This document shows, piece after piece, positions 1 to 10,550 of a stretch of DNA of 64,000 nt. How positions within the stretch are numbered: position 1 is the stretch's first letter; every line of letters begins with the position of its first letter. The DNA is from Triglochin maritima (taxonomy: Eukaryota; Streptophyta; Magnoliopsida; Alismatales; Juncaginaceae). The translations under genes and the position numbers were made by a program. Location of the stretch: the NCBI GenBank assembly GCA_963682175.1, contig OY821778.1, positions 47,468,598 through 47,532,597 on the forward strand, read 5' to 3'. The notes below the pieces were generated by a model that saw only the letters and a list, made by a program, of their open reading frames with translations, was not told the DNA's origin and searched no databases.

Positions 1-116
1 GTCGCCTGCGTCGATCCATTTCGTTAACTAAATCTTCAACAACAACATTACATACATGTTGCATATGGGTGCTGCATCAGGATTAATAATGAATTGGTCG
101 GCAAACATCAGTAAGA

Positions 117-303
117 CATGCATGCATGCATGCATGCATCTTCTTCTTCTTCTTGTTGATCATCCATCGGTTGGTTAATTGGTTTTCGAAACCTACAACG
201 TACTACATACATACAAATTATATATATATATATATAACCTTGTTGTTGCTGTTGTTGTATGATTGCAGACGACGTGGTCAACAACAGATCATCATCATCA
301 TCA
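117..303. repeat. cluster of simple repeats before the TPR exon
   Basis: The sequence shows a short ATGC repeat (about 117-138), CTT repeats (139-153), a TA run (about 218-234), GTT-rich sequence (240-257) and ATC repeats (about 288-303). The GTT-rich tract ending in GCAG at 268 also resembles a polypyrimidine-type 3' splice site, so part of this stretch may be the end of an intron. Confidence 0.7.
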
Positions 304-1086
304 TCAACATCAGTACCGGTCCGTCCACCCAACTCCAAATATTGCACCATCTTCAGATCCCATCGGCCATCTGCCACCGCATCATCATCGCAGGACCTCA
401 CCTGGTCTCATGAGGCGGTCGTCGTGGCCCCACCCCATTGGATGTGCATGATGTCCACAACCACCATTAATATAAACACAAACACAAAGAATATTAAGGC
501 GTCCTCCGTTAACCTGCTCCAAGAAACGGCATCGTCAATCGACAAGGCCGCCTTCTGCTGCGGCCTCCTCTTCCACCACATCTTCTCCAACACTACTCCC
601 TCTCTCTTGCCCTCCATAATGCTCCTCGCCTCATGGAGAGACGTCCTCCGCGCTGCCGACTCCATGATTAATCGCTCCACCCTGCCGCCGGATCTGGAGA
701 AGGAGGAGGACCACTACCGTCTCCGACCCGACTATGTAAGGACGGAGTTGACGTACCAGGCAGCCTTGGAGGAGGAGCCTTATAACACCCTTTACCTTTC
801 CAATTACGCACAGTTTCTTTATGTGGTGGCAAAGGACCACCACAGGGCCGACCACTACTTCAGGAGGGCGGTCGAGGCTGAAACCGATGCTGCTGCCGAA
901 TGTCTCAGTCGATACGCCGACTTCCTGTGGTTGGCCAACAACGACTTCAGTGCCGCCGAGGAGACCTATCTTAAGGCTCTGTCCACCGACCCTGGGAACA
1001 TCTTCCTCGCCGCCAAGTACGCGCATTTCCTTTGGTCCACCGGCGGTGAGGACACCTGCATGCTTCCCCCTCAGCCAATGCTTTAA
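259..1086 (+). CDS. TPR-like superfamily protein, 5' end uncertain
   Basis: This open frame of 275 codons ends at TAA 1084-1086. Its C-terminal 110 residues hold three degenerate TPR-like helical repeats with the recurring pattern Y-x-x-F-L-(Y/W), as in SNYAQFLYVV, SRYADFLWLA and AKYAHFLWST, each preceded by A-x-x-Y-F/L-x-A-(V/L). The closing GGEDTC motif is shared, as I recall, with a family of plant TPR proteins of unknown function (Arabidopsis At1g80130/At4g32340 type). Such repeats usually mediate protein binding; no partner can be inferred. The first ATG is at 259, but a good 3' splice site (GTTGTTGTATGATTGCAG, ending 268) lies next to it, so the true N-terminus may lie in an exon left of the window. 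The first 80 residues are low complexity, which fits either view. The family call is fairly secure, the start is not. Confidence 0.7.
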   Translation: MIADDVVNNRSSSSSSTSVPVRPPNSKYCTIFRSHRPSATASSSQDLTWSHEAVVVAPPHWMCMMSTTTININTNTKNIKASSVNLLQETASSIDKAAFCCGLLFHHIFSNTTPSLLPSIMLLASWRDVLRAADSMINRSTLPPDLEKEEDHYRLRPDYVRTELTYQAALEEEPYNTLYLSNYAQFLYVVAKDHHRADHYFRRAVEAETDAAAECLSRYADFLWLANNDFSAAEETYLKALSTDPGNIFLAAKYAHFLWSTGGEDTCMLPPQPML

Positions 1087-1543
1087 TGCATGGTTACTGA
1101 TCAATTTAATTAATCGATCACAAAATTAATTAATGATGCAGCCCCATCCTATTTATATATGTAAGAAGGAGCTACCTAGAATTGCATGCTCTGCGCATCT
1201 GTTTATGTACGTACGTACGTCTTCTACTGCGGATGCGGATCATTAATCGATGTGGTTACTGTAATTTAATTCCATCTTTCCTTCTTCTGCATGCATGCGG
1301 TCCTGTGTGTTTGTATATATATATATATATATATATATATGATTTGACGAGAGTTATCGAATAATTAAGGAATATTGATGGGAGGTTGAGAAGAGCAAGG
1401 AGCACATGTTGCCTCCTTCCTGTACAAATAACTGCAATAGATTTTTGTGGATCAGCATGGATATGTTTTATCTGTTCAGGGTAGAGCAAGTGTTGACCTA
1501 CGGAGAAGCAAGAACTTAAATGATTATATATATATATATATAT
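1087..1543. other. 3' flank of the TPR gene, no gene seen
   Basis: AT-rich sequence with two TA microsatellites (about 1313-1340 and 1525-1542). I see no coding potential beyond short chance frames. Confidence 0.6.
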
Positions 1544-1742
1544 GAATTCTCAAGTGAACTCAGGGCTTAATCAAACTAAATTAAGCTCCAACAATATCCA
1601 CCACTCATTTCAAATTGTAAGGTATATTAAGAAAAAAAAGGTTATGCTAATGAATGGTGAGATTAACTGTAAATAAGATCCAATGGTGAGATTGTAGGGG
1701 GCTTAAACTAAATTTGATGAGCCCTAGGCTCACTAGAGCTTG

Positions 1743-1746
<4 letters not shown>
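1544..1746 (+). mobile_element. Micron-like MITE, copy 1
   Basis: About 203 bp with imperfect terminal inverted repeats of about 35 bp: the left end contains AGTGAACTCAGGGCTTAATC and the reverse complement of the right end contains AGTGAGCCTAGGGCTCATC. The element has no coding capacity. It sits exactly between a TA run (1525-1542) and a longer TA run (1747-1820). The same core, with the words TTGTAAGGTA, GGTTATGCTAAT and GATCCAATGGTGAGATTGT, recurs at 1821-2000, 2030-2250 (inverted) and 39875-40070. This matches the behaviour of rice Micron elements, which insert in TA microsatellites. Confidence 0.75.

Positions 1747-1820
<74 letters not shown>
1747..1820. repeat. (TA)37 microsatellite
   Basis: An uninterrupted run of about 37 TA units between two MITE copies. 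It is likely the expanded target site of the MITE family. Confidence 0.95.
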
Positions 1821-1822
<2 letters not shown>

Positions 1823-2000
1823 TCTACGACGTTATTTTTTATTTTAAGCTCCCACCATATCTACCGCACATCTGAAATTGTAAGGTAGATTATAAGAAAA
1901 ACGGTTATGCTAATTAAATGTGAGATTAACCGTAAATGAAATCCAATACTGAGATTGTGAGAGACATAAGATGAGCTTTGAGCTCACTAGATTTTGACTC
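1821..2000 (+). mobile_element. Micron-like MITE, copy 2 (diverged)
   Basis: About 180 bp in the same orientation as copy 1. It retains AAATTGTAAGGTA, CGGTTATGCTAAT and the right-end GAGCTCACTAGATTTTGAC. The left terminal repeat is eroded. It is followed by a TA run at 2001-2018. Confidence 0.7.
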
Positions 2001-2029
2001 ATATATATATATATATATGCGTGTGTGTG

Positions 2030-2250
2030 GGATCAAGATCTAGTGAGTTCAGGACTCATTTTATTTGATTAAACCATCTACAATGTCACCATTAAATTTA
2101 ATTATGGTTAATTTACAGTTAATATCTATCCTTAGATTATTTTATTAGCATAATCGTCACGACCTTAATCCATCGTACAATTTAAGATAAATGATGAATA
2201 TTATAGGGGCTTAAAATATTTAGATTAAACTATGGACTCATTAGAGAAGT
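2030..2250 (-). mobile_element. Micron-like MITE, copy 3 (inverted)
   Basis: Begins GGGATCAAGATCTAGTGAG, which is the reverse complement of the family right end, and ends with GGACTCATTAGAGAAG. It is therefore inverted relative to copies 1 and 2. It is flanked by TA/GT dinucleotides on the left and by a TATATATACACACAC tract on the right, again a microsatellite setting. Confidence 0.65.
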
Positions 2251-3416
2251 ATTGTATATATACACACACTAAGATTAAATATGACATCGGTAGGTTACAA
2301 ATGGAATGGATATTAATTTTTTTGATATTTGTACCTTTTTTATTTGAAAGAAATAAATTTTTATCAATAAAAGCCTATGTCACATATAAGCCAAGTTACA
2401 AGGTAATGATATTTTGCAAACACAAATTAATTTTTTTTGAAAAAATTAAAAAATTCTAAAAAAGCAAAAATATATATAGAAAACATATTTTCAAAAATAA
2501 TAATAATTTAAAAATAAATTTTAAAAAAACAAAAATCACCCATGCATGCGTAAACAGTGAGGTTGTAATAACCAAGTGAAGGGACAACGACCTAAACCGG
2601 GTCATCAGGTGGGACGACCCCGTTACTGGTGCTCAAAGGATCAAATGTTGTTTGGATAACAATTAAAGAGACATGTTTATTTATTTAAACATGTTATTTG
2701 ATTTTGTGTATTTTGGAAGAATCGACAATCTATAAGGAAAAATAATTTTCACAAAGTTGAATGTCCATTTTTTATAGGAACAATAACTTTCCCTTTCATT
2801 TATTTTTCTCTTTTCTAAAGTCAGATGTCGACTACCACCTCTGCCCCCAGAACACACCCCTCAGTATAATAATATAATTTACTCTTGTCCTTGGTCTTTT
2901 GAGCTGGCTTTAGGTTTGTTATCAGGATCATAGTATCCTTGACACTATTTTATTTCGATTAATGTAGCTTAATCTTCTCGTCGAAAAACATATAATACAA
3001 ATGCGGCATGCATTGCTAATGACACATATCCTTTGCTTATTCAGAAAGAAAATAACAATGCTCAACCCACCATTTCCATTTATAATGGATGGAAAAAAAA
3101 TGACAGCTTCGGGCTGTCAAAGTGTTCTTACATTCATGGTTATGTAGCCAAAAAATGAAACTAAACTTTGAACTACTCATTGCTGTACAAAGACTTAGCA
3201 CATCGATTTCATATGTGCTGGAAGAACAGTGACTTGACTAAGCGTTGGGAAACAGGGACCACCTAAATTTAATCTCACAAGGAAGGACCTTATAACCTAA
3301 AGGTAAAATGGAGGAGAAAACTATACATCCCGAAAGGAAGCTGATGATTAGTGCTCTACAAATGAATCAGACCTTACCAACATATCTGAAAATCAGGTAT
3401 TCAACCTTCAGGACAG
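2251..3416. other. intergenic; possible old MITE at about 2400-2640
   Basis: AT-rich spacer between the MITE cluster and the 3' end of the CPL gene. At 2400-2640 an A-rich stretch is followed by a G/C-rich part with GGGTCATCAGGTGGGACGAC. That succession and word use resemble the Harbinger-like element at 29709-30270, so this may be a decayed relative; termini were not found. The part close to 3416 is probably 3' UTR of the CPL gene. Confidence 0.4.
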
Positions 3417-6400
3417 TCAGAAAGTGTTGTGTCGTGCAACTTCTTCCTTTGGGCGCTTCACAGAACCAACCTGAGGCAACCTGCTAAAATAAATTCTGTT
3501 TCATTATTCTCCAAGCACAAGTATTGTCTTGCAAAAATTATGCATCCTTCACAACCAAATCAGTACACCATTTGTCAGAGATGAAAAAATCAAGGCATTG
3601 GACACATTTAATCAACTATTATGTGATGGCCAATTAAGAGCAATGATAGAAAAAGGGTGGGGGCATTTATACCATAAGAAAGTATTATAATAAACTATAA
3701 CCATAAAAAGAAACAAAATGGAAAGACATGACATTTATAAAAGATGTATAGATCATACTATTTCAGAGCATGTCTAGAAATATATAGAAACACGTTATAT
3801 AAATCATTCACTACAACCTTCCAGACGGCACACGTTTTAGCGACTGACTATCAGATACTTTCAAAGCCTTAAGAGCATCTTCAGCAGCCTGCATGTCACG
3901 GTAAATGAGGTCTATGTTGGCTTTGAGTTTGAGAATAAAAAGAATTAACATACATATGTCACAAATTTCTCAATGCCCAAAGGATTAATGTAAATGTCAA
4001 CATTTAGCCTTGCAAAAGCCAAAAAGGACATCCAAATTTTCCATATAATTGCCCATTGAGTAGTGCAGGATAGAACAAGCTTCTTTTTTCGATGGATGAT
4101 AGAATAAATAAGCTTCTTGGAATGCTTAAAGCAACTGAAAAATATTTGAATTTTTTTATGTATCCTGCTACATGCTGAGTTGTTAACAAGAAAATTGCTA
4201 ACCTGCAGTTTAGCTCCTTTTTTACTTGAACAGATCCCTTTCCCCAAAACCCGTCCAGCTGTCTCAACCTAGAGCAGACACCATATGTAAAACTGGTAAG
4301 AAAAATACTGTTTCGAGAATCCGACATCCAAGAAAATCCACAGCATTGCTTTCAAAAGGCGAATAGGTGATTACAAATATTAAGGTAGGATTTGATCACA
4401 AATTTAGCTGAAAATTCATTTTGGAGCTACCCACCTGAGCATAATAATCTCCTTTGCTCAAACTCACAGAAGCTGGAGGCTTATCTTGAAACACTAAGCT
4501 ACGCCCTTCATTTGCATGCTAATGGCAATAAAATGAAATCAGTTAACTAGACTGGTAAATTGTAATTCCTACCAAACCATGCAAATCGCAATAAACACTG
4601 AATTCTGTATTTCTTACAAGGAATTGTTTGATATCAGAAATGAGAGCAGGTAGGCGGCTTTGTGTATCATCCGTAGCACCAATTGCTGGCAAAGAACATT
4701 CATTCAAAGCCTCTTTCTTTGGCGAAGAAACAAAATCTTGAGTAACATCCTCGTCCAAGAAGCCACAATCCTTTCTAGGGAAATGCTTAGTTGAGCAGTC
4801 ATCTCTAACTCCATTAGCGTTTTTGATGAATTCCACGTAATGATCTTTTCATCATAGAAAATGAATATCAGAAATATCCAAATCACCCTAAGGATTAATT
4901 TTACTGACACTAATGACTAATCCATACCCGAAATCGATATAATTAAGCAAGAGAAAATATAAAAGCAAAGGAACATTTCAGTGCCACCCCCTACAATGGC
5001 CTTTGAATTTCCTTTTTAGTTGTGAGCTGCAAGTTCAAATCATGGGGGAAGTATGATATAACCATATAACCCTTGAGTCAAAATTCAGATTTAGAAAGTC
5101 AATTAAATTAGTTGCACAGTCCGAACATATAATTTCATGTTTGACCCGACCGCGGATTCTGAGGGCCGATTGACTGAACGAACACCACTTATAACCTGAA
5201 GTATTTGATAAGTAATAATGAAACCCCTACTAGACTAATAACTGGAAGCGCTTCCACAAGGATTTTAACTCAATCGAACATGTTGTGCCATAGTTGCTCT
5301 GACACAAAGTGATTGACTTACAAAGTCTAGAAAATCTAATAATGCCAGTTTACCACAAATCTTTGTTATTCGTTCTCAAGACTGAGAAACTGAAAGACCA
5401 AATAACATCTGGCAAGTGGATTTCATAAAACCTGGAAGTCTAGACTCTAGAACAATGCCACATCAAATAGAACATTAACAGACTATGGGCCGGCAATTCC
5501 TCACTAATACCAAATTGATTGACAACTGATATTTTGGTAGAGTTTGATACTCACTTGACAAGTGCTGAAGAGCATTGGTGGCTGCTTGAAGTTGAGCTTC
5601 TTTTCTCGTTTTCCCAGTTCCAACTCCTATCTTCTCGGTACTGAATGTCATTCTTCCACTTCCAGGTTCCATACTCTCACTACCAAATAGGACCTGCATT
5701 GATAGCAAATAAAACAAGATAAATAATATTTTCCAAGTGAAACTCATTAAAACTAAAGAATGAGTCGAAGCAAGTTACGAAAATAAGGTCCGGTAAATAC
5801 TTTTGTGTATGAAGAGAGACTTAGAACATCCCCATGATATTCCCCTCCCCTAAACATAGCTGAGAAGAGCTTGAACACACATACTTGTGGATAGAGCCAC
5901 ACACTTATGAAGAGAGCAACATTTATATATATACACGAAAGCGATATTTCTTCATGTACATCTATCTACAACACATTTTACTTTGCCTGTTATTATTAAT
6001 AGTAACATTTCTTTGATGACCTGTATGGCTGGTGTACCTTAAAGAGAATTGACTAACGGACGGAAAAGAAAAAATGAGAAGAGAAACCAAGTTTGTTTTG
6101 TTTTGTTTGCCTAGTAACTTGTAGAGACGTCTCCAAATTCGGAAAAACTTGAATTTCTAAGTTTGTTTATTACAGAAGTTCAACATTCATGTAATCAACT
6201 TGCCCAAAATATGTGTCAATCACCGAGGTACACGTCTGAAAAAGCTATTTTGCAAGTTTATAAGATTGAAAACACAAAAGATGATGGTCTTTACCTCAAC
6301 CAAAAATTGCAGATCGTCATTATTGCTGGTTGCAACAGTTTTAAACTCGATCTACACCAAAAAAATGATATTAAGACAACAAAATTTATGTAATGTGCGC

Positions 6401-9400
6401 ATTCACATTCAAATGATCATTTCAATTTCTAAACAATACCTTAGCATTGCATTTCCTTCCAATTTCATACAGGACATCAACTGACAAGGAAGGCGAGACT
6501 AAAGGTGAAGTACCCTCTTCATTTTGGAAATTATTGTTGTTGGTACTAGCACATGCATGTTTTTTTGGTACCTCTCCATCTTCAACATGTTGGTGGCAAT
6601 ATGTCAGTTTCACATACTAAATAATGATACATATACAAGTGGAAAAATCTTGTAGTTACCGCAGAAGAATATATAGATATATTTTTATTTTTAGGCTTCC
6701 TTCGCTTTACAGGGAAAACAAACATGCTCAGATACATAGTTTTTCACCTTTTCATCAGATATATAATAAAGTACACTTTTCTTACTTTTATAAAGAAAAT
6801 TAGAGGAACGAATGTCTAAACTTGAAATGTTTTCTGGTTCTTGGTAATGTCCTATCAGATCTGTCATTTTTTTCAAGCATTTTTTATTATTATATTGGTG
6901 TCAAATATTCTATGTGGGAAGCCAAACAAACATGACACATGGTGAACCTACAAGGCAAGTATTCTGTGTCTCAGGAAAGAAGAGATAAAAGAAACCATTT
7001 TGGAATATTAACATCCAGTGCTCATTAAGTTAAAGATGAATAAATTCAGGAGTTGTATATTCAAGATGAGAATAGCATGCCAGACCTGGTAAAGAAGAAT
7101 TATTTGCTTGCAGTTTCCTATCCCCTTCCTCTGGGATGCTTACCTGCACATAGAAAATAAAGAAATTGAGTCACCAAGCGTATAAAAATGACTAAAAATT
7201 TAGAAGTGCGGTAGGCAGGAATCCTTCAGAAGATTGTAGGTCACAAGCAAAAGGGAATATGACAACATTAGAAACATTTTGGGCTTCAGAATGTAATACC
7301 AAGTATACTTCACACTTGAATTGGCAAATAGAAATGGTTAGCCCTGAAAAGTGTTTTATTGGAACATATAAAACTTAAGGGAGGAAGATCAAGATCCAAA
7401 AAAAGTAAACTACTAAAATACAAGTCAACTGGCAAAGGAGAGGTGAAGGAAAGCTTTTCACAATTTCCACAAGGCAACAGTTGACAATTTTTTTTAGTAT
7501 CATAGGGATAGGAGGCTTACATGTTGATCTATTTTCATTTCAATGTCGGAACCATGAGTTCTGTCTGATGCTGTCAGGTCTCTATCGTTACCGATCAGAA
7601 CACCTTTTTGCTAAAAATCATACAGAAAATGACAGTAAATCAATAGAAATTTTAGGTCAACAGTACACTTGTATTCAGCATTGCAGCATCATTGGGGAGA
7701 AACTACAAGCCAAATACGACGAATTGGAAACTAAAAAACATGTAAGACTTTTCTAGAAGCCTACGGATTGAGTTGTTCTGCTTTCAGTCTCAGCACCAGT
7801 AGCCCCTTCAGATACTGACAGATCTTTATTGTTTCCGACCACAACACCAGGATCCTGAAAATACATATCATAATTAAAGAATTAAGGTGAAACTAACCAA
7901 GCTGCACACCATGAAGGATGTCAACAATGAAGTACCTCTGACATCAAATAGTCACTAGCTTCAGGAGGGAAAGGTAGATCCAATATCTCATCCTCATAAT
8001 GGAATTCACCGATCTTTCTTAGTAAATTCTCATCGAATTCTCTGCCAATCAAATTGTTGACTTATTTCATTTCAAAATAAGGTTAACCAAATGGAAAAAG
8101 AGAGAAGAACGACGCTTACTAACCGGAAGAAACCACCTCTAACATTGCAAGCAACATTTCTAGCAACACATAATACAGGCACAAGATTTGCCATCTGTAC
8201 ATCATCAGGTTTATAATAGATACCAAAATTGAAGGGAAAAGATCCTAAATTGAGAAAGAAACATACCTCAGCTTGAGGAGCATAATAGGGCGTGAACGGT
8301 GGAACAACATGAAGGCGTGGTTGATCCTTTTCATCCCAGACGTTGAGTCTATCATCAATCACCATTGCTAACTTGGGATGGCAACTCCGACCTTGGAAAA
8401 CATTTACTAGTGATTTTCTAGAACCTGGTAGTATGAGAGGGAGAGGGAGGTTTGAATAAGCTTGAAAAGTTGTTAAACAAGCACGAGTTGTGGAGAAAGA
8501 CTTGAGCAAGCTCGAGCAACCCTTAAAAATGAACGAGATGATAATAAAGCATGCTATGTTATCTCAGTTATTTATTTATTTCATTGATAAACAGGACAAG
8601 CTGAGTATAATATAAATGTATGAAAATAAAGCTAATGTAGTTCTGTGTTAGGATATTTCCCCCCCAAAATGGTGCAGATTTAATATCGTCACCTCACCTG
8701 ATTTCACACACACTATGCGATCAAGAAGTTGGTTAGAGTTGATGAGATGGGTTTCAGGGTCGAGAAGTCTCCACATCTCCAATGCGTAATCTCTTTCAGC
8801 CATGGTACAAACATAAACTTCAAATCTTTTTCGTCCCTTTGCAATCACATAACTTCTGATTTCATCCCATGCAGGACGGAGTCTAACAAGCACACTAGTG
8901 TCACGGATCTCCGGATTGATGCGAGTCAAGACGATATTCCTGTCGGGCAATCTGATGACGGGTCTGAAGAAGGAGTTGTGATTGGGAGTGAGCGGAGGGA
9001 CCTCCTCGTTGTGGAAGGAGAGCAACTTGCCGTTGGAGTCGACAACGGAGTCGGTGTCGACGTACTGCTTGAGCAGGGCTCTGTCCTCCAAATACCTCTT
9101 GAGCTCAGCGGACATTCCGGAGACCCTGGCAGGGTCATCCTCGGCGTCGATCCTGTTGGAGAGAGCATCGATCTTGTCCTCGAACGACTTCATGGTGTTG
9201 GCGACGAAGAGGGTCTCGTCGAGATCGAAGACGATCGAGAGGCAGCGGGGGTTGAGCATGGAGAGGCAGGAGGAGTAGAGGGAGGTGGGAGCAGCGAAGC
9301 ACCAGAAGCATGGGAGATTAAGGGATGATGATCGAGAGGGGAGGGGGACTAAATGGAGCTCCTCGGAAGGGAGGAGGACGACTACGGCGGTGGAGAGTTG

Positions 9401-9688
9401 TCGAAGGCAGGAGTTGTAGAGGTGGTTGAGTGGATCATTATCGGGATCAGTGGCGGCGGTTGAACGGATCTTGCACATGACGGCGAAGGGGGCGATGGTC
9501 TGGAGTACGGCGAGGGGGTTGCATCGCTCGCTGGTTGGGGTCAGGTGGGAGATTCGAATCTCGTTCTTCGGGAAACGGAAGGCCCGAGTCTTGGCAGGGA
9601 CCACCTCCGCCTCCCCAAGCCGGACCTCACCTCGGAAAACCGTCGCCACCCTTTTTGGTTGCTGTTGCTGTTGCTGTTGCTGACTCAT
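3417..9688 (-). CDS. CPL1/CPL2-like: RNA polymerase II CTD phosphatase-like (CPL1/CPL2 type)
   Basis: Predicted Ser-5-type CTD phosphatase of plant stress signalling and RNA processing (FIERY2 family), nuclear. Fifteen exons join in phase: 9688-8698, 8424-8267, 8194-8124, 8041-7936, 7854-7765, 7610-7521, 7143-7086, 6579-6440, 6351-6295, 5693-5555, 4844-4618, 4518-4435, 4268-4203, 3888-3818, 3480-3417, giving 803 residues. The family runs from about 770 (CPL2) to 967 (CPL1). After a poly-Gln start, the catalytic FDLDETL motif lies at residues 154-160, with the rest of the FCPH domain (VWDEKDQPR) in exon 2. Two double-stranded-RNA-binding domains follow, at about 550-634 ([13 protein letters not shown]) and 710-782 ([20 protein letters not shown]). 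ATGs at 9688 and 9691 are adjacent; either may serve. If the last intron is retained, translation stops at 3811 after SGRL. Exons 5 and 6 look duplicated. Confidence 0.93.
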
Positions 9689-9760
9689 CATCTTCCGCCC
9701 CGGCCCCAACTTCAAATCAAATCCCTCCACCCCCCTTTTTTTTATTTTTATACCCACGCA

Positions 9761-9783
9761 ACGCAACGCAACGCAACGCAACG
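9761..9783. repeat. (CGCAA) short tandem repeat
   Basis: About five CGCAA units lie some 75-95 bp upstream of the CPL start codon, probably in the 5' UTR or core promoter. Confidence 0.8.
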
Positions 9784-9845
9784 CTCACACTTTTTACCAC
9801 TCTTCAGGGGGAATTAATGGTATTTCCTTTTTCTTTTCTTCTTCT

Positions 9846-9847
<2 letters not shown>

Positions 9848-9895
<48 letters not shown>
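9848..9895. repeat. (ATT)16 microsatellite
   Basis: Uninterrupted ATT run of about 16 units in the CPL upstream region. Confidence 0.95.
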
Positions 9896-10550
9896 GGATC
9901 AACTATCAACCCACTCTACTCGTCTTTAATCACTACTAACCCAATAAAATATAGGAAAATGAAATATCTGGATTTACAAATAATCCAATGAAAAAGCAAT
10001 TCATTATTGTTTATAAGAGAGGGACGACTTAATATAATACTTAATAGTTAATACGATAGGGAAGTGGCAAGGAAAGGTCAAACAAATAGGGAACTTCGAG
10101 TAGCCTTTTAGTTGGCTCACAGAACTCACAAAGTCAAGCATGGACCAGATGGGGCTTGGAAAACGCCATTAATTACGTACAAGTGGATAATAGAAACTGG
10201 TTAGTTTACTTTTTACCTGCTAACTAAATGGAACAAATAAAACCAGCAAAAACGACAAATTAAACGATAGATAAGCTTACAAATAGTTCCAAGACACATT
10301 GCAGGGGTGAATTCTGGGATCACATATTAAGTACAGAAGCCCACCACATCAAATAATTAGCTCCACAATACAGACACCAACACCATTAGTGACACAAATC
10401 GCTATCATTCAAAGTGGAAATACAAACATCTTCAAATGATACTGCAACTAAGACCCAGGTTTGCAGATAAATCATGTATATGAGTGACTGCTAGGTTTCT
10501 TTTCACTGCAATCATCAGTCAGTAGATGGGGTAGTAACATTCCACCATTG
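9896..10550. other. spacer between CPL 5' end and the Ser/Pro-rich gene 3' end
   Basis: Both neighbours are on the minus strand, so this stretch holds the CPL promoter and the 3' UTR of the gene at 10551-14055. No further gene is seen. Confidence 0.6.

Noticed and set aside
8729..9328. Plus-strand open frame of 199 codons
   Set aside because: Shadow of exon 1 of the CPL gene, whose protein homology is clear on the minus strand.
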